NCBI RefSeq assembly: GCF_001482285.1 | Contig: NZ_LOEP01000005.1 | Coordinates: 1-64,000, forward strand | Length of the DNA: 64,000 nucleotides | Reading direction: 5' to 3' | Source: Haloferax sp. Q22 | Lineage (GTDB): Archaea; Halobacteriota; Halobacteria; Halobacteriales; Haloferacaceae | Shown here: positions 26,270 to 33,931 of the stretch, piece after piece | Layout of the letters: every line of letters starts with the position of its first letter | Position numbering within the stretch: the first letter of the stretch is position 1 | Notes under the pieces: model-generated | What the model was told of the DNA's origin: nothing | The model's database searches: none | What the model saw: the letters and a program-made list of their open reading frames with translations, nothing else | Translations under genes and position numbers: made by a program

Positions 26270-26491
26270 TTAGTTCGAACCTCCATCGCTCGCCTCGTCG
26301 AGCCAAAAGAGGTCCTCGACGGCGACGTCGAACAGCCGGGCAAGTTTCAGCGCCAGTTCGAGGCTCGGGTTGTACTTTCCCGTCTCGATGGCGTTTATCG
26401 TCTGTCGGGAGACGTCCGTCGCGACGGCGAGTTCCGCCTGGGTGTACTCGTGTTTCGCCCGGTAGACGCGGAGTTCGTTCTGGACGCTCAT
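26270..26491 (-). CDS. XRE/Cro-CI family regulator
   Basis: A 73-residue single-domain repressor: LRVYRAKHEYTQAELAVATD, VSRQTINAIETGKYNPSLEL and ALKLARLFDVAVEDLFW, the complete five-helix HTH_3 fold. ATG overlaps the stop of the upstream DUF2178 gene by 4 nt, so the pair is coupled. This pairing is widespread in prokaryotes, with the repressor controlling its own operon. It ends only 2 bp from the convergent membrane/zinc-ribbon gene. The direct repeats at 26917-26950 are the likely binding sites. Confidence 0.9.
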   Translation of the reverse strand: MSVQNELRVYRAKHEYTQAELAVATDVSRQTINAIETGKYNPSLELALKLARLFDVAVEDLFWLDEASDGGSN

Positions 26492-26913
26492 GGCCCGCGG
26501 TGGCTGTAGTACAGGCGACCGCCGGCGTACGCGAGGAACCCGACCGCGAGGTAGATACCGCCGAGTCCGCCGTACGACGACGCGAACGATTCGAGTGGAC
26601 CGCCGACGACGAGCCGCGGGTAGAAGTACACCCCGGCAATCATGACGAGGATGACGATCCACAGGGCGTTGAGTCCCGCCTTCTCGGTCACGCGCTGGGC
26701 GCGCTCGTCTTCTAACGTGTCTGCCCGCGTCAGTCCACGATAGCGCCGGTAGCTGTAATACCCCGCGATGCCGCCGGCGACGGCGAGGATACCGCCTTCA
26801 ACCGGGAACGAATACCACGCGAGAACGACCCCAGCGACGACGAGGAGCGGGGCGAACACGCCCCCCACCGCGAGCCGGACGAAATCGACCGCATCGTTGT
26901 TCTTCGTTGTCAT
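26488..26913 (-). CDS. DUF2178-type membrane protein
   Basis: A 141-residue membrane protein with four predicted helices: about 17-36 (GVFAPLLVVAGVVLAWYSF), 38-55 (VEGGILAVAGGIAGYYSY), 82-100 (ALNALWIVILVMIAGVYFY) and 112-133 (GGLGGIYLAVGFLAYAGGR). The cytosolic loop YRRYRGLTRADTLEDERAQR before helix 3 is typical of DUF2178. Function unknown; the coupled XRE gene suggests a small self-regulated stress or sensing module. The promoter is likely leaderless, because the distal repeat with its TATA-like core lies ~30 bp before the ATG. Confidence 0.85.
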   Translation of the reverse strand: MTTKNNDAVDFVRLAVGGVFAPLLVVAGVVLAWYSFPVEGGILAVAGGIAGYYSYRRYRGLTRADTLEDERAQRVTEKAGLNALWIVILVMIAGVYFYPRLVVGGPLESFASSYGGLGGIYLAVGFLAYAGGRLYYSHRGP

Positions 26914-26916
26914 GTA

Positions 26917-26950
26917 AATATACCTTTACACTCCGTCAATATAACTTTAC
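26917..26950 (-). promoter_or_regulatory. two 13-bp direct repeats over promoter and start of the DUF2178-XRE operon
   Basis: AATATACCTTTAC (26917-26929) and AATATAACTTTAC (26938-26950) differ at one base and are 21 bp apart, i.e. two helical turns. The distal copy coincides with the expected TATA position, the proximal one abuts the start codon. This is the geometry of an autorepressor operator, and the XRE protein encoded by the operon is the natural binder. Confidence 0.5.
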
Positions 26951-27027
26951 TCCCCATCTTCTCATCCATCCAGCCGAGGCCGACATCGTCGCCGGTTTTA
27001 TCACCGATAGTACACGTCACGGATGTG

Positions 27028-27786
27028 ATGAGCCAACACAGGGCAACGGTTGGTGGGACAATCGGGGGTATGGCACGACGAGCGAATCCGGCGTTCGCGG
27101 GCGGCATCGTCGCAGTCTCCGTTCTCGCGTTGGGGTACGCGGTCACGCTCGGGTCGCTTCAGCAACACACGTTCGTCCACGTCATGGCGGGGTTGCTCTG
27201 GACGGGCACCGACCTGTTCATGGGGGCGATTCTCGGGCCGGTCATCGGCGGCCTGACGGACGAACAGAGCGCCGCGGTGTTCGAGCGCCTCACGCCGAAG
27301 ACCGCGTTTTTCCTCCCGTCGATGGCGCTTGTCACCATCGCGGGTGGCATCACGCTCGCCCAGCGACTCGGAGTGTTTCCCCACGCCGAACCGTGGCTCG
27401 CGCTGTTCACCGCCGCGAACCTGATTCCGGTTCTCCTCCTGCTTGGACGGCGACTGAACGCGTGGCGCGACCGGCGCTGGCAGGTCGTCTTCGCCGTCGC
27501 CACCGTCGGGTCGCTCGCGTGGGTCGCGACCACCATCGGCGACTTTCAGATGACCACACCGGCCATCGTCGTCGCGCTCGTCGTCGTCACGATTCTCTCG
27601 GTACAGGGCTTCGGCTTCCTGATGCCCGGCGAGATACGGATGTACTTCGAGATGACCTCCGAGGACCCGGATCCCGGCGTCATCTCGGCCATCGGAAAAC
27701 AGAACGCCATGCTCGGCGGCGTACAGGGAGTGTTCCAACTCGTCCTCATCGCCGACATGGTGTACCTCCGCTACGGCGGGTTCTGA
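27028..27786 (+). CDS. six-helix membrane protein
   Basis: A 252-residue integral membrane protein. Hydrophobic segments occur at about 23-42 (GIVAVSVLALGYAVTLGSL), 48-72 (FVHVMAGLLWTGTDLFMGAI), 94-115 (FFLPSMALVTIAGGITLA), 127-142 (LALFTAANLIPVLLLLG), 152-170 and 175-198 (PAIVVALVVVTILSVQGFGF). HVMAGLLWTGTDLF resembles the His-containing first helix of CopD/DUF2269-like proteins, which may bind haem or copper. The C-terminal ISAIGKQNAMLGGVQGVFQL is also family-like. A GTG one codon upstream or MARRANPAF (27070) are alternative starts. Divergent from the DUF2178-XRE operon. Confidence 0.75.
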   Translation: MSQHRATVGGTIGGMARRANPAFAGGIVAVSVLALGYAVTLGSLQQHTFVHVMAGLLWTGTDLFMGAILGPVIGGLTDEQSAAVFERLTPKTAFFLPSMALVTIAGGITLAQRLGVFPHAEPWLALFTAANLIPVLLLLGRRLNAWRDRRWQVVFAVATVGSLAWVATTIGDFQMTTPAIVVALVVVTILSVQGFGFLMPGEIRMYFEMTSEDPDPGVISAIGKQNAMLGGVQGVFQLVLIADMVYLRYGGF

Positions 27787-27798
27787 GTGAAAACGAGG

Positions 27799-28416
27799 TC
27801 AGTCGGTCCGGCGGAACACGCGGAGCGTGTCGCGGTCGCCGCGCTCGCAGGCGACCTGTTCGAAGCCGAACGACGCGAACACGGCCTCCCAATCGCGGTA
27901 GTAGAGGGGGAAGTCGTACTCGTCGTCGTTGACGCCGCGGTCCTCGGGCGGGACCGACTGGTCACCCTCGTTTTCGACGGTGACGAAGTAGTCGCTCGCG
28001 CTCCGGGCGAGCGCCTCGAACACCCACGCGTCGTCGGGGTGGATGTGCTGGAGCGTCTCGATGGAGTAGATGGCGTCGAACTGGCCCGGGGAGAACTCCT
28101 CGGCGACCTCCTCGATGGCGGCGGCGCGGAACGTCCCACAGTCGGCGAGGTCGGGGTAGGCGTCGGCCATCACCTCGAAGCAGTCGGGGTTGATGTCGAC
28201 GCCGTGGAGGTTCTCGAAGCCGTGTTCGCGGAGGTGCGAGAGGTGCCGACCGGGACCGCAACCGAGTTCGAGAATCGACGCCGAGAGGTCGAGACGCGCC
28301 TCGAAGACGCGCCGAATCGACTCGCTCGTCTCGTTCGGCCCGTAGTACGCGTAGTACTCCGGCGAGAACTCTCCCGACCGATTCGCCCACTTCCGACGAA
28401 CGTCGTTAGCATCCAC
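27799..28416 (-). CDS. class I SAM-dependent methyltransferase
   Basis: A 205-residue methyltransferase with a Rossmann-like fold. SAM motif I is ILELGCGPGRHLSHL, the acidic end of strand 2 is LHGVDINPDCFE, and motif IV-like residues follow in FDAIYSIETLQHIHPDD. The N-terminal block ANRSGEFSPEYYAYYGPNET is characteristic of the haloarchaeal members. The GTG at 28414-28416 is the best start; the 49 upstream codons read as non-haloarchaeal sequence over the promoter. Substrate unknown. Convergent with the six-helix membrane protein gene, 12 bp apart. Confidence 0.85.
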   Translation of the reverse strand: MDANDVRRKWANRSGEFSPEYYAYYGPNETSESIRRVFEARLDLSASILELGCGPGRHLSHLREHGFENLHGVDINPDCFEVMADAYPDLADCGTFRAAAIEEVAEEFSPGQFDAIYSIETLQHIHPDDAWVFEALARSASDYFVTVENEGDQSVPPEDRGVNDDEYDFPLYYRDWEAVFASFGFEQVACERGDRDTLRVFRRTD

Positions 28417-28668
28417 GGTGTCGGAGACCGTCCGGCCACGCGTAAAGCCTCGTCGGCCGCGACCCGCCGGGTTCGGTGAGCAGAACTGCCGATACCACAG
28501 ATTACCGCGCCATCGGCGACGAACCGCTAGGCGAACGAGAGCAGAACCGACACAACAGAACATTCGTCTACAAAGATCGAGGATTCAGAAAAATATTCAA
28601 TAAAATAGCCCCGTGACAACACGACCCTCACAAGTCTTATCCGCAAAGGGCGTGTGTGTTCAAAAGCA

Positions 28669-28863
28669 ATGGCGAAAGGAAACGTTGATTTCTTCAACGA
28701 CACTGGCGGCTACGGTTTCATTTCGACGGACGATGCTGACGACGACGTGTTCTTCCACATGGAAGACATCGGCGGCCCGGACCTCGAAGAAGGCACGGAT
28801 GTGGAGTTCGACATCGAGCAGGCCCCCAAGGGCCCGCGCGCGACGAACCTCACGCGCCTTTAA
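28669..28863 (+). CDS. cspA: cold-shock domain protein
   Basis: A 64-residue single-strand RNA/DNA chaperone consisting of one cold-shock domain. RNP1 is GYGFIS and RNP2 is VFFHME. It lacks the usual aromatic at one RNP position (GGYGFI) and has extra acidic residues, as halophilic CSPs do. The ATG at 28669 begins AKGNVDFFNDTGGYGF. Several copies are normal in Haloferax. A hairpin directly downstream probably ends the transcript. Confidence 0.93.
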   Translation: MAKGNVDFFNDTGGYGFISTDDADDDVFFHMEDIGGPDLEEGTDVEFDIEQAPKGPRATNLTRL

Positions 28864-28876
28864 ACTAATTTAGTAC

Positions 28877-28891
28877 GCCGCGTTTCGCGGC
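28877..28891 (+). terminator. hairpin after the cold-shock gene
   Basis: GCCGCG and CGCGGC pair around a TTT loop, 13 bp after the stop codon. There is no long T-run, so this may act as a 3'-end stabiliser as much as a terminator. Confidence 0.35.
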
Positions 28892-29006
28892 AGAACGATA
28901 ACTCACATTTTGCGTATATTCGACCGGTGAGCGACGCGTTCGCGGCCGGTCGGCTACGCGACCTATCCACTTCCAACTCAGAGCGTCGGCCGCGCGAATT
29001 ACTGAC

Positions 29007-31307
29007 TCAGAGCGCGTCGGCCGCGCGGGCCTGCTCGGAGCGACGCCGCGCCTGTTCGAGTCGCCGGTCGGTCGCCCGCGAGAGCGACCCCGGCAGGTCC
29101 TCGCGGGCCTCGGCCAGCCGTTCGGCCACGCGTTCGAGGCGGGACGCGACGGTGACGAGGCTCTCGTCCGCCCGTCCGCGGTCGCCCGCCTCGGCGCGCT
29201 CCGCGGCCCGGCGTGCGGCCTCGGCGACCGATTCGAGCGCCTGCGCCAGCCCGCGAATCGCGTTCTCCTGTCCGTTGCTCATCGACGTTTGGGTCGAGTC
29301 GTCCGGGGTACCCGTGCCCGACGAGTCGTCCGAAGTACCCGAATCATCCGAGCCGTCGCTGTCACCGCTGTCTTCCTCGTCGACCGCCGCGACCGCCGCG
29401 GCCGTCTCCGCCGAAATATCCGCGAGAAACGTCGCGAGCGACGCCTTCCCGGTTCGGGGTTCGTCGATGCGGACGCTCGGAATCGAGTCGGGCGCGGCGT
29501 CGCCGTCCGAATCCGACTCTTCGTTCACGGGGTCGGGGTTCACGCGGAACGCGCCGAGTTCGTCGTCACTGTCGCGGACTTCGACGGTGTACGCGCCGCC
29601 GCGGTGGACGTAGACGGCGTCCGGCCCGGATAGCGGCGCGTCGTACAGTCGGCCGCCGAAGTCGTCTTCGAGCGCGAGCGCCGTCAGGTCGCGATCCGTG
29701 CCGTCGGCGTCGACCTCGACTTTCGTCGCCGACTCCCGCGCCACGAGCGGGATTTCGCCGTCCACCCCGGCCGTGGTGAGGGTGTCGCTGTCGCTGTCAT
29801 CGTCGCCAGACGACGATTCGGTCTCCGACGTGGACCCCGAACCGGGCCCCACGTCACCCACCTGAACCGTCTCGCTGTGGGGTGCCGACCCCGCGCCGTT
29901 GACCGTGAGCCGGTGCTCGCCCGCGGGCACGTCCTGCAGGACGCCGAGTCCGCCGAACGTCGGCGCGGCCTCGGGGTCGCTCTCCAAGAGAAGCACGGAC
30001 TCGACGCCCGACTCGCGGGTCGTCACGCCCTCGCCGTCCGGCGCGTCCGCGTCGGTGACGGCCTCCGTCACCCGGACGAAAAGCGTGTTGAGCGCCGAGG
30101 GCTCGTCGACGACATCGTACCGCTCGGCGAGGGCGCTCCGGTGGGTCGGGTCGGTGATGTCCGCCGCGGGGTCGGCGTAGCGCGGCTGACTCCACGGCGC
30201 GCTCGTCGTCGTGAGGTGGCTCGCAATCGCGTCTTCGGCGAACGTCGGGACCACGAACTCGAAGCTCAGTTGCGGCCCGGTGAACGCAGTAATGTGTTCG
30301 ACCTCGCCCGCGGGGACGAGCGCGTACTCGATGTCTGCGTCCGCGTCCGCGTCTGTGTCGCGCTCGTCGGTCGCCTCAGGCCCGAACACCAGCCCAGTCG
30401 AGCGCGCAGGGAAGTCCGTCGGCGGCGACGACAGCGCGTCGAACGACCGCACCGTGAGCGCCTCGCTGACGAGGGATTCACGCGTGACGGACGGGAGCCG
30501 CTCGTCTTCGTACACCGGCGCGCCGTCGAGTTCCGGGACGACGTAGGGCAGGCGCGCGCCCTCATCTCTGGGGAGGCCGTAGGCGATGGGAATCTCCGCG
30601 ACGTCCTCGATACGGTCGAACGCCCGGTTCGTGATGTCCGCGAACGTCCCGCCCGCCGGGAGCCGCTGGAACCGGTCGGCCCGGTCGTTGAGCGAGAGCG
30701 CGCTGGAGTGCGACCCGAGTTCCGACAGCACCCGTGGCGGGCGCTCGGGATCCGGGTCGAGGAACTCGTTGTTCGGCACCGACTGCGAGTGCGAACTCGC
30801 CACGTAGAGTTGGGGGACCGGCTCGTCGTCCGCCGTGTCGACGAAGACGTGCAACACCTCCCAGTCGTGCCAGTGGAAGTTCGTCGTGAACTGGTCGAAC
30901 ACCGAGTAGAACCAGTACTGCACGGCCGTCAGCGACGAGTCCTCGTATCGGACCACGTTGTAGAACACCGTCGGCTCCGGCGCTCGCTCGCCGGTCTCCC
31001 GCTGTGTCGCGTGATAGCCGTCGAGCGCGTCGAAGCCGTCGACAACCGTCTCGCCGTCCCGGTCGCTCGCGTACGACCGCGGATCCGTCGGGAACCACGT
31101 CTCGGCGGCGTCGAAGTAGAGCGTCGGCGCGAACCGCGCGGCGAGGTCGCGGGCGACGTCGGCGTCGACGCTGGCGGTCGGGGCGGCGGTGCTCGTGGTC
31201 TCGCTTGAGTCGCCGCCGAGGGCCGAACACCCGGCGAGCGACCCGAGACCAACGCCCCCGAGCGCGGCGAGGAACGCCCGTCGGTCGAACGCGGGTCGGT
31301 CCGTCAT
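29007..31307 (-). CDS. Tat-exported lipoprotein with Vps62-like domain
   Basis: A 766-residue cell-surface protein. The N-terminus has a Tat motif (FDRRAFLAALGG) and a lipobox (SLAGCSAL, Cys at ~28), so it is probably lipid-anchored outside. Residues ~45-260 resemble Vps62/DUF946-type domains: FAPTLYFDAAETWFP, VFYNVVRYEDSSLTAVQYWF and TTNFHWHDWEVLHVFVD, with a His-Trp-His-Asp-Trp-Glu cluster that could be catalytic or metal-binding. The region ~420-640 is a beta-rich stretch (PEGA/carboxypeptidase-regulatory-like, EHRLTVNGAG). A Ser/Asp/Gly-rich linker and a C-terminal helical, Arg/Ala/Glu-rich coil (~690-766) follow. Role unknown. Large single gene, not in an operon. Confidence 0.75.
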   Translation of the reverse strand: MTDRPAFDRRAFLAALGGVGLGSLAGCSALGGDSSETTSTAAPTASVDADVARDLAARFAPTLYFDAAETWFPTDPRSYASDRDGETVVDGFDALDGYHATQRETGERAPEPTVFYNVVRYEDSSLTAVQYWFYSVFDQFTTNFHWHDWEVLHVFVDTADDEPVPQLYVASSHSQSVPNNEFLDPDPERPPRVLSELGSHSSALSLNDRADRFQRLPAGGTFADITNRAFDRIEDVAEIPIAYGLPRDEGARLPYVVPELDGAPVYEDERLPSVTRESLVSEALTVRSFDALSSPPTDFPARSTGLVFGPEATDERDTDADADADIEYALVPAGEVEHITAFTGPQLSFEFVVPTFAEDAIASHLTTTSAPWSQPRYADPAADITDPTHRSALAERYDVVDEPSALNTLFVRVTEAVTDADAPDGEGVTTRESGVESVLLLESDPEAAPTFGGLGVLQDVPAGEHRLTVNGAGSAPHSETVQVGDVGPGSGSTSETESSSGDDDSDSDTLTTAGVDGEIPLVARESATKVEVDADGTDRDLTALALEDDFGGRLYDAPLSGPDAVYVHRGGAYTVEVRDSDDELGAFRVNPDPVNEESDSDGDAAPDSIPSVRIDEPRTGKASLATFLADISAETAAAVAAVDEEDSGDSDGSDDSGTSDDSSGTGTPDDSTQTSMSNGQENAIRGLAQALESVAEAARRAAERAEAGDRGRADESLVTVASRLERVAERLAEAREDLPGSLSRATDRRLEQARRRSEQARAADAL

Positions 31308-31412
31308 CTGTCTATGTGGTGGAGTCGAGGACGGAACAAATCTCTTGTGTCGTTCGGCGACGGAGAATGCGGGGCCGGTTGGCGGGGCCGTCGGTGCGGC
31401 GTGGGCGACCGC

Positions 31413-32651
31413 TCAGAACTCGCCGTTGATGATGTCGGCGACGTGCTGGCGGTCGAACAGCCGTTCTTCCTCCGGGATTTCGGGGTACGGACCGCCATCC
31501 GAGGTCGGCCACTCACCGAACTCCTCGGGATGGAACTGCTTGGCGCTCATCTCCAGTTGGAACAGGTTGAGAATCGGACCCTGATAGCGCGCGCCCTGCG
31601 GGTAGACGCGGCCGTTCTGGACCGCCGAAATCTCCGCGGCGACGGGGTCGTCTTCGAGCGTTGCCCGGAGGTCGTTCATGCTGACGTTCGGCTGCATCCC
31701 GCTCAGGAAGAGGATGACGTCGGGGTCGGCCTCCAACAGCGCCTCGAAGTCGACGTTCGAGCCGGACTCGATAGAGCCTTCGAACGCGTCGCGGGGTGCG
31801 AGCGGTCGGATGTGAGAGGTCATAAATCCGGGGGTGCCGACCGTGTACGCCCAGATCTGCTTTTCGATGTCGGCCGCCGTGAGAAGCACCACGCTCGGGC
31901 GCTCGTCTTCCGGCGGCAGACCCGCCTCGATGGTGGCGAGCAGGTCGTCGTGGACGGCCGCGAGGGCCTCGTAGCGCTCCGCTTCTTTGAGCACCTGCGC
32001 GACCTTCTCGAACTGCTCCCACAGCGTGTAATACTCGTAGTCGCCGGTCCACTCGTCGGTCGGCGACGCGTGACGACCGCTCAACGAGTTCCCGAACCAC
32101 GGTGAGATGTTGTCGTCGACCTCCTCGATGTCGTCCATGTCCCACTGTTCGAGCTGGACGACCCACGCGGGATCGGCCAGATGCACGTCGCTGTCGAGCT
32201 CGTAGAGCTTCTCCTTGCTCGTCTCCCACGAGGGATACAGATCCGCCCAGTCGACCTCGACGCCCGGGAGTCGCGCCGTAAACTGCTTCCACGTCGTGTC
32301 GTAGTACGCCGGCCCGTTGACCGCATTCACGTCGTCACCGCGGCCGAGCGCGAACGCCATCCCCGCGTGGTGGGTCAGCCGCGTGAAGATGCTCTGCGGC
32401 GGCTCGTCGAACTCGACGGTGCCGACCGGCGACATCGACACCGAGTACGAACTGTCCTCGGCCGTCTCGGCCTCCGTGTCCGTGGCTGTCTCGGTCGCGG
32501 TCTGCGTCGTCGATTCGGTCTCGGCGTCCGTAGACTCCGAATCGTTCCCCCCGGTACAGCCGGCGAGCAGGCCGCCGCCGACCGCCGCGCCGCCATACTT
32601 CACGTAGTCGCGCCGCGTCAGACCCTTCCGTGGCGTCTCGTCGTGCTCCAT
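31413..32651 (-). CDS. iron(III)/metal-chelate ABC transporter substrate-binding lipoprotein
   Basis: A 412-residue extracellular binding protein of the FecB/BtuF class (Periplasmic_binding_2). It carries a Tat signal (LTRRDYVKYGGAA) and lipobox (LLAGCTGG), a Thr/Glu-rich linker to residue ~70, then two Rossmann-like lobes: VGTVEFDEPPQSIFTRLTHH, ADIEKQIWAYTVGTP, and LLEADPDVILFLSG, the hallmark of the second lobe start. The ATG at 32649-32651 is chosen because a palindromic operator lies between it and the upstream in-frame codon. No permease or ATPase gene is adjacent, so it must use a transporter encoded elsewhere. Two DtxR-type palindromes upstream indicate iron repression. Confidence 0.88.
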   Translation of the reverse strand: MEHDETPRKGLTRRDYVKYGGAAVGGGLLAGCTGGNDSESTDAETESTTQTATETATDTEAETAEDSSYSVSMSPVGTVEFDEPPQSIFTRLTHHAGMAFALGRGDDVNAVNGPAYYDTTWKQFTARLPGVEVDWADLYPSWETSKEKLYELDSDVHLADPAWVVQLEQWDMDDIEEVDDNISPWFGNSLSGRHASPTDEWTGDYEYYTLWEQFEKVAQVLKEAERYEALAAVHDDLLATIEAGLPPEDERPSVVLLTAADIEKQIWAYTVGTPGFMTSHIRPLAPRDAFEGSIESGSNVDFEALLEADPDVILFLSGMQPNVSMNDLRATLEDDPVAAEISAVQNGRVYPQGARYQGPILNLFQLEMSAKQFHPEEFGEWPTSDGGPYPEIPEEERLFDRQHVADIINGEF

Positions 32652-32654
32652 AAT

Positions 32655-32672
32655 TTTTAGGCCCACCTAAAA
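32655..32672 (-). promoter_or_regulatory. iron-regulator box 1 (TTTTAGG N4 CCTAAAA)
   Basis: A perfect 7-bp inverted repeat with a 4-bp spacer, ending 3 bp before the start codon of the binding-protein gene and just downstream of its TATA-like CAATTATCC. It fits the TTAGG/CCTAA core recognised by DtxR-family metalloregulators (SirR/Idr in haloarchaea). The position is right for repression. Confidence 0.65.
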
Positions 32673-32732
32673 TGGATAATTGCTTCGGTTCTCTGGCGGT
32701 GGTGGACCGTCGATACCGCCAACCAGCGGTTG

Positions 32733-32750
32733 GTTTAGGTTGTCCTAAAC
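32733..32750 (-). promoter_or_regulatory. iron-regulator box 2 (GTTTAGG N4 CCTAAAC)
   Basis: A second perfect 7-bp inverted repeat with the same 4-bp spacing, 78 bp upstream of box 1. Two like sites at this distance suggest cooperative or dual control by the same metalloregulator family. Confidence 0.65.
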
Positions 32751-32788
32751 TATTGAAGATTTTCGGTTTGACGGCGGGGTGTGACTGG

Positions 32789-33030
32789 GATTCGAACTTC
32801 CCTCGCTGTCGCTCGGACGTTCGAATCTTCAGTCGCCCAAACAACCGTTTCGGGGAGACTCGCACACGCTACGCGGTGCTCGTTGGCGTTGAAAGGGGTA
32901 GAAATGGGCCGGCTCAGATTCGAACCACGGTCACTCACTTCGTTCGTTCCCTGATTCGAATCTTCACCGGGTGAAATCTCCCACACCTTTCAGACCACTC
33001 GCTGTCGCTCGTGGGTCGTGAAAGGTGGGG
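32789..33030. repeat. three consecutive hairpin repeats next to tRNA-Pro
   Basis: Hairpin 1: GATTCGAAC (32789-32797) with GTTCGAATC (32819-32827), loop containing CTCGCTGTCGCTCG. Hairpin 2: AGATTCGA (32916-32923) with TCGAATCT (32956-32963), loop containing CACTCACTTCGTTCGTTC. Hairpin 3: CACCTTTCA (32984-32992) with TGAAAGGTG (33020-33028), inner loop ACTCGCTGTCGCTCGTG. The loops are variants of one motif. The stems of 1 and 2 match the T-arm of tRNA. No coding frame is supported in this 440-bp intergenic stretch. Confidence 0.7.
32904..32925. repeat. 22-bp copy of the 3' end of tRNA-Pro (att-like)
   Basis: Identical to 33037-33058, which covers the 3' acceptor strand and most of the T-arm of the tRNA-Pro gene, 133 bp away in the same orientation. 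Integrative elements of archaea recombine at tRNA 3' ends and leave such copies. No integrase gene is present. Confidence 0.6.
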
Positions 33031-33038
33031 AGAATATG

Positions 33039-33110
33039 GGCCGGCTCAGATTCGAACTGAGGTTACGGCCACCCGAAGGCCGAAGGATACCAAGCTACCC
33101 CACCGGCCCG
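33039..33110 (-). tRNA. trnP-CGG: tRNA-Pro (anticodon CGG)
   Basis: A 72-nt cloverleaf without encoded CCA. Acceptor GGGCCGG pairs with CCGGCCC; D-arm GGGTAGCTTGGTATCC; anticodon stem CGGCC/GGCCG around the loop TTCGGGT, giving anticodon CGG (33074-33076 on the plus strand); T-arm CTCAG TTCGAAT CTGAG. No intron. A TTTAAC element about 25-30 bp upstream (33136-33141) is a likely TATA box. Its 3' end is copied at 32904-32925. Confidence 0.95.
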
Positions 33111-33193
33111 CATTTTGAGGCAAGCCACCGTCGCGTTTAACAGTTGTGATTGTGGGCCACCGTCAGACCGCGTGACACACCGCCGACCCCGAC

Positions 33194-33790
33194 TCAGTAC
33201 CGCGAATATCCCGCGGTATCGAGGTAGTTGTGCGCGACCGTAATCGAGTGGTCGGCGTGGAGAATCTCGGGGCCAAGGCGGACCCGCTCGTCGGCGGCGG
33301 CCGCCAGCAACTCGGCTTCCTCGTCGGTGAAGTCGTGGTGGTCAGAGAGGACGAAAAGCGGATTCTCTGGGGGTTCGACCTGAACCACGGGGTCACCGTC
33401 CTCGTGGAGTTCGACCACGGTCGCGTCGCGGGCAGCCTCCTCCAGCGTCGTCTCGAAGCCCATCCGGCGGATGGAGACTCCCGGCGACGACTCGGCCGGC
33501 ATGTGGCCGATTGCCTCCTCGCGCTTCTCCAGCGCCTTGCGAATCAGGGCGGCGGTAGAGCGCTCGTCGGGGTTGAGTCGGCGGAGTTCCGACCCCTCGA
33601 AGCGGACGGTGTACTCGTCGCCGAGGACGAGGTGGACCCGAACGTCCTCGCGGATGTCGTGCGAGAGGAAGAACGCGGAGTTCACACAGCGACAGAGCAC
33701 GTCGAGGCGGCCGGCCCCACCCGCGATGTCGTCGAGCGAGAAGTCGGGCGTCGTCGGCGCGTCGTGGCCGATGACGATGAATTGGCGCAT
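33194..33790 (-). CDS. trmY: tRNA (pseudouridine(54)-N1)-methyltransferase TrmY
   Basis: Methylates N1 of pseudouridine 54 in tRNA, using SAM. The 198-residue SPOUT-fold protein starts [19 protein letters not shown] and has the family blocks [39 protein letters not shown] and [15 protein letters not shown], plus the knot region [17 protein letters not shown]. The start at 33788-33790 is chosen because the family N-terminus is MRxFI. It acts on the product of Pus10, encoded 12 kb downstream in this window. Next to tRNA-Pro but not obviously cotranscribed. Confidence 0.93.
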   Translation of the reverse strand: MRQFIVIGHDAPTTPDFSLDDIAGGAGRLDVLCRCVNSAFFLSHDIREDVRVHLVLGDEYTVRFEGSELRRLNPDERSTAALIRKALEKREEAIGHMPAESSPGVSIRRMGFETTLEEAARDATVVELHEDGDPVVQVEPPENPLFVLSDHHDFTDEEAELLAAAADERVRLGPEILHADHSITVAHNYLDTAGYSRY

Positions 33791-33931
33791 GAATCCGACT
33801 CGGCGCGTCGGGGCCTTATTGCTGTTCACTCGCGCGGGCAAGCGGGCAGATTTGAGCGAAGCGGCGCACGCGGTGGACGGGAATCCCCCTGACCGCGCAT
33901 GTCATATCCGCCGGACGCTTACCTCGGGTAA

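Noticed and set aside
32780-32900. Second tRNA-like T-arm (GGGATTCGAAC) near tRNA-Pro
   Set aside because: No acceptor, D-arm or anticodon arm can be folded around it; it is the stem of a hairpin.
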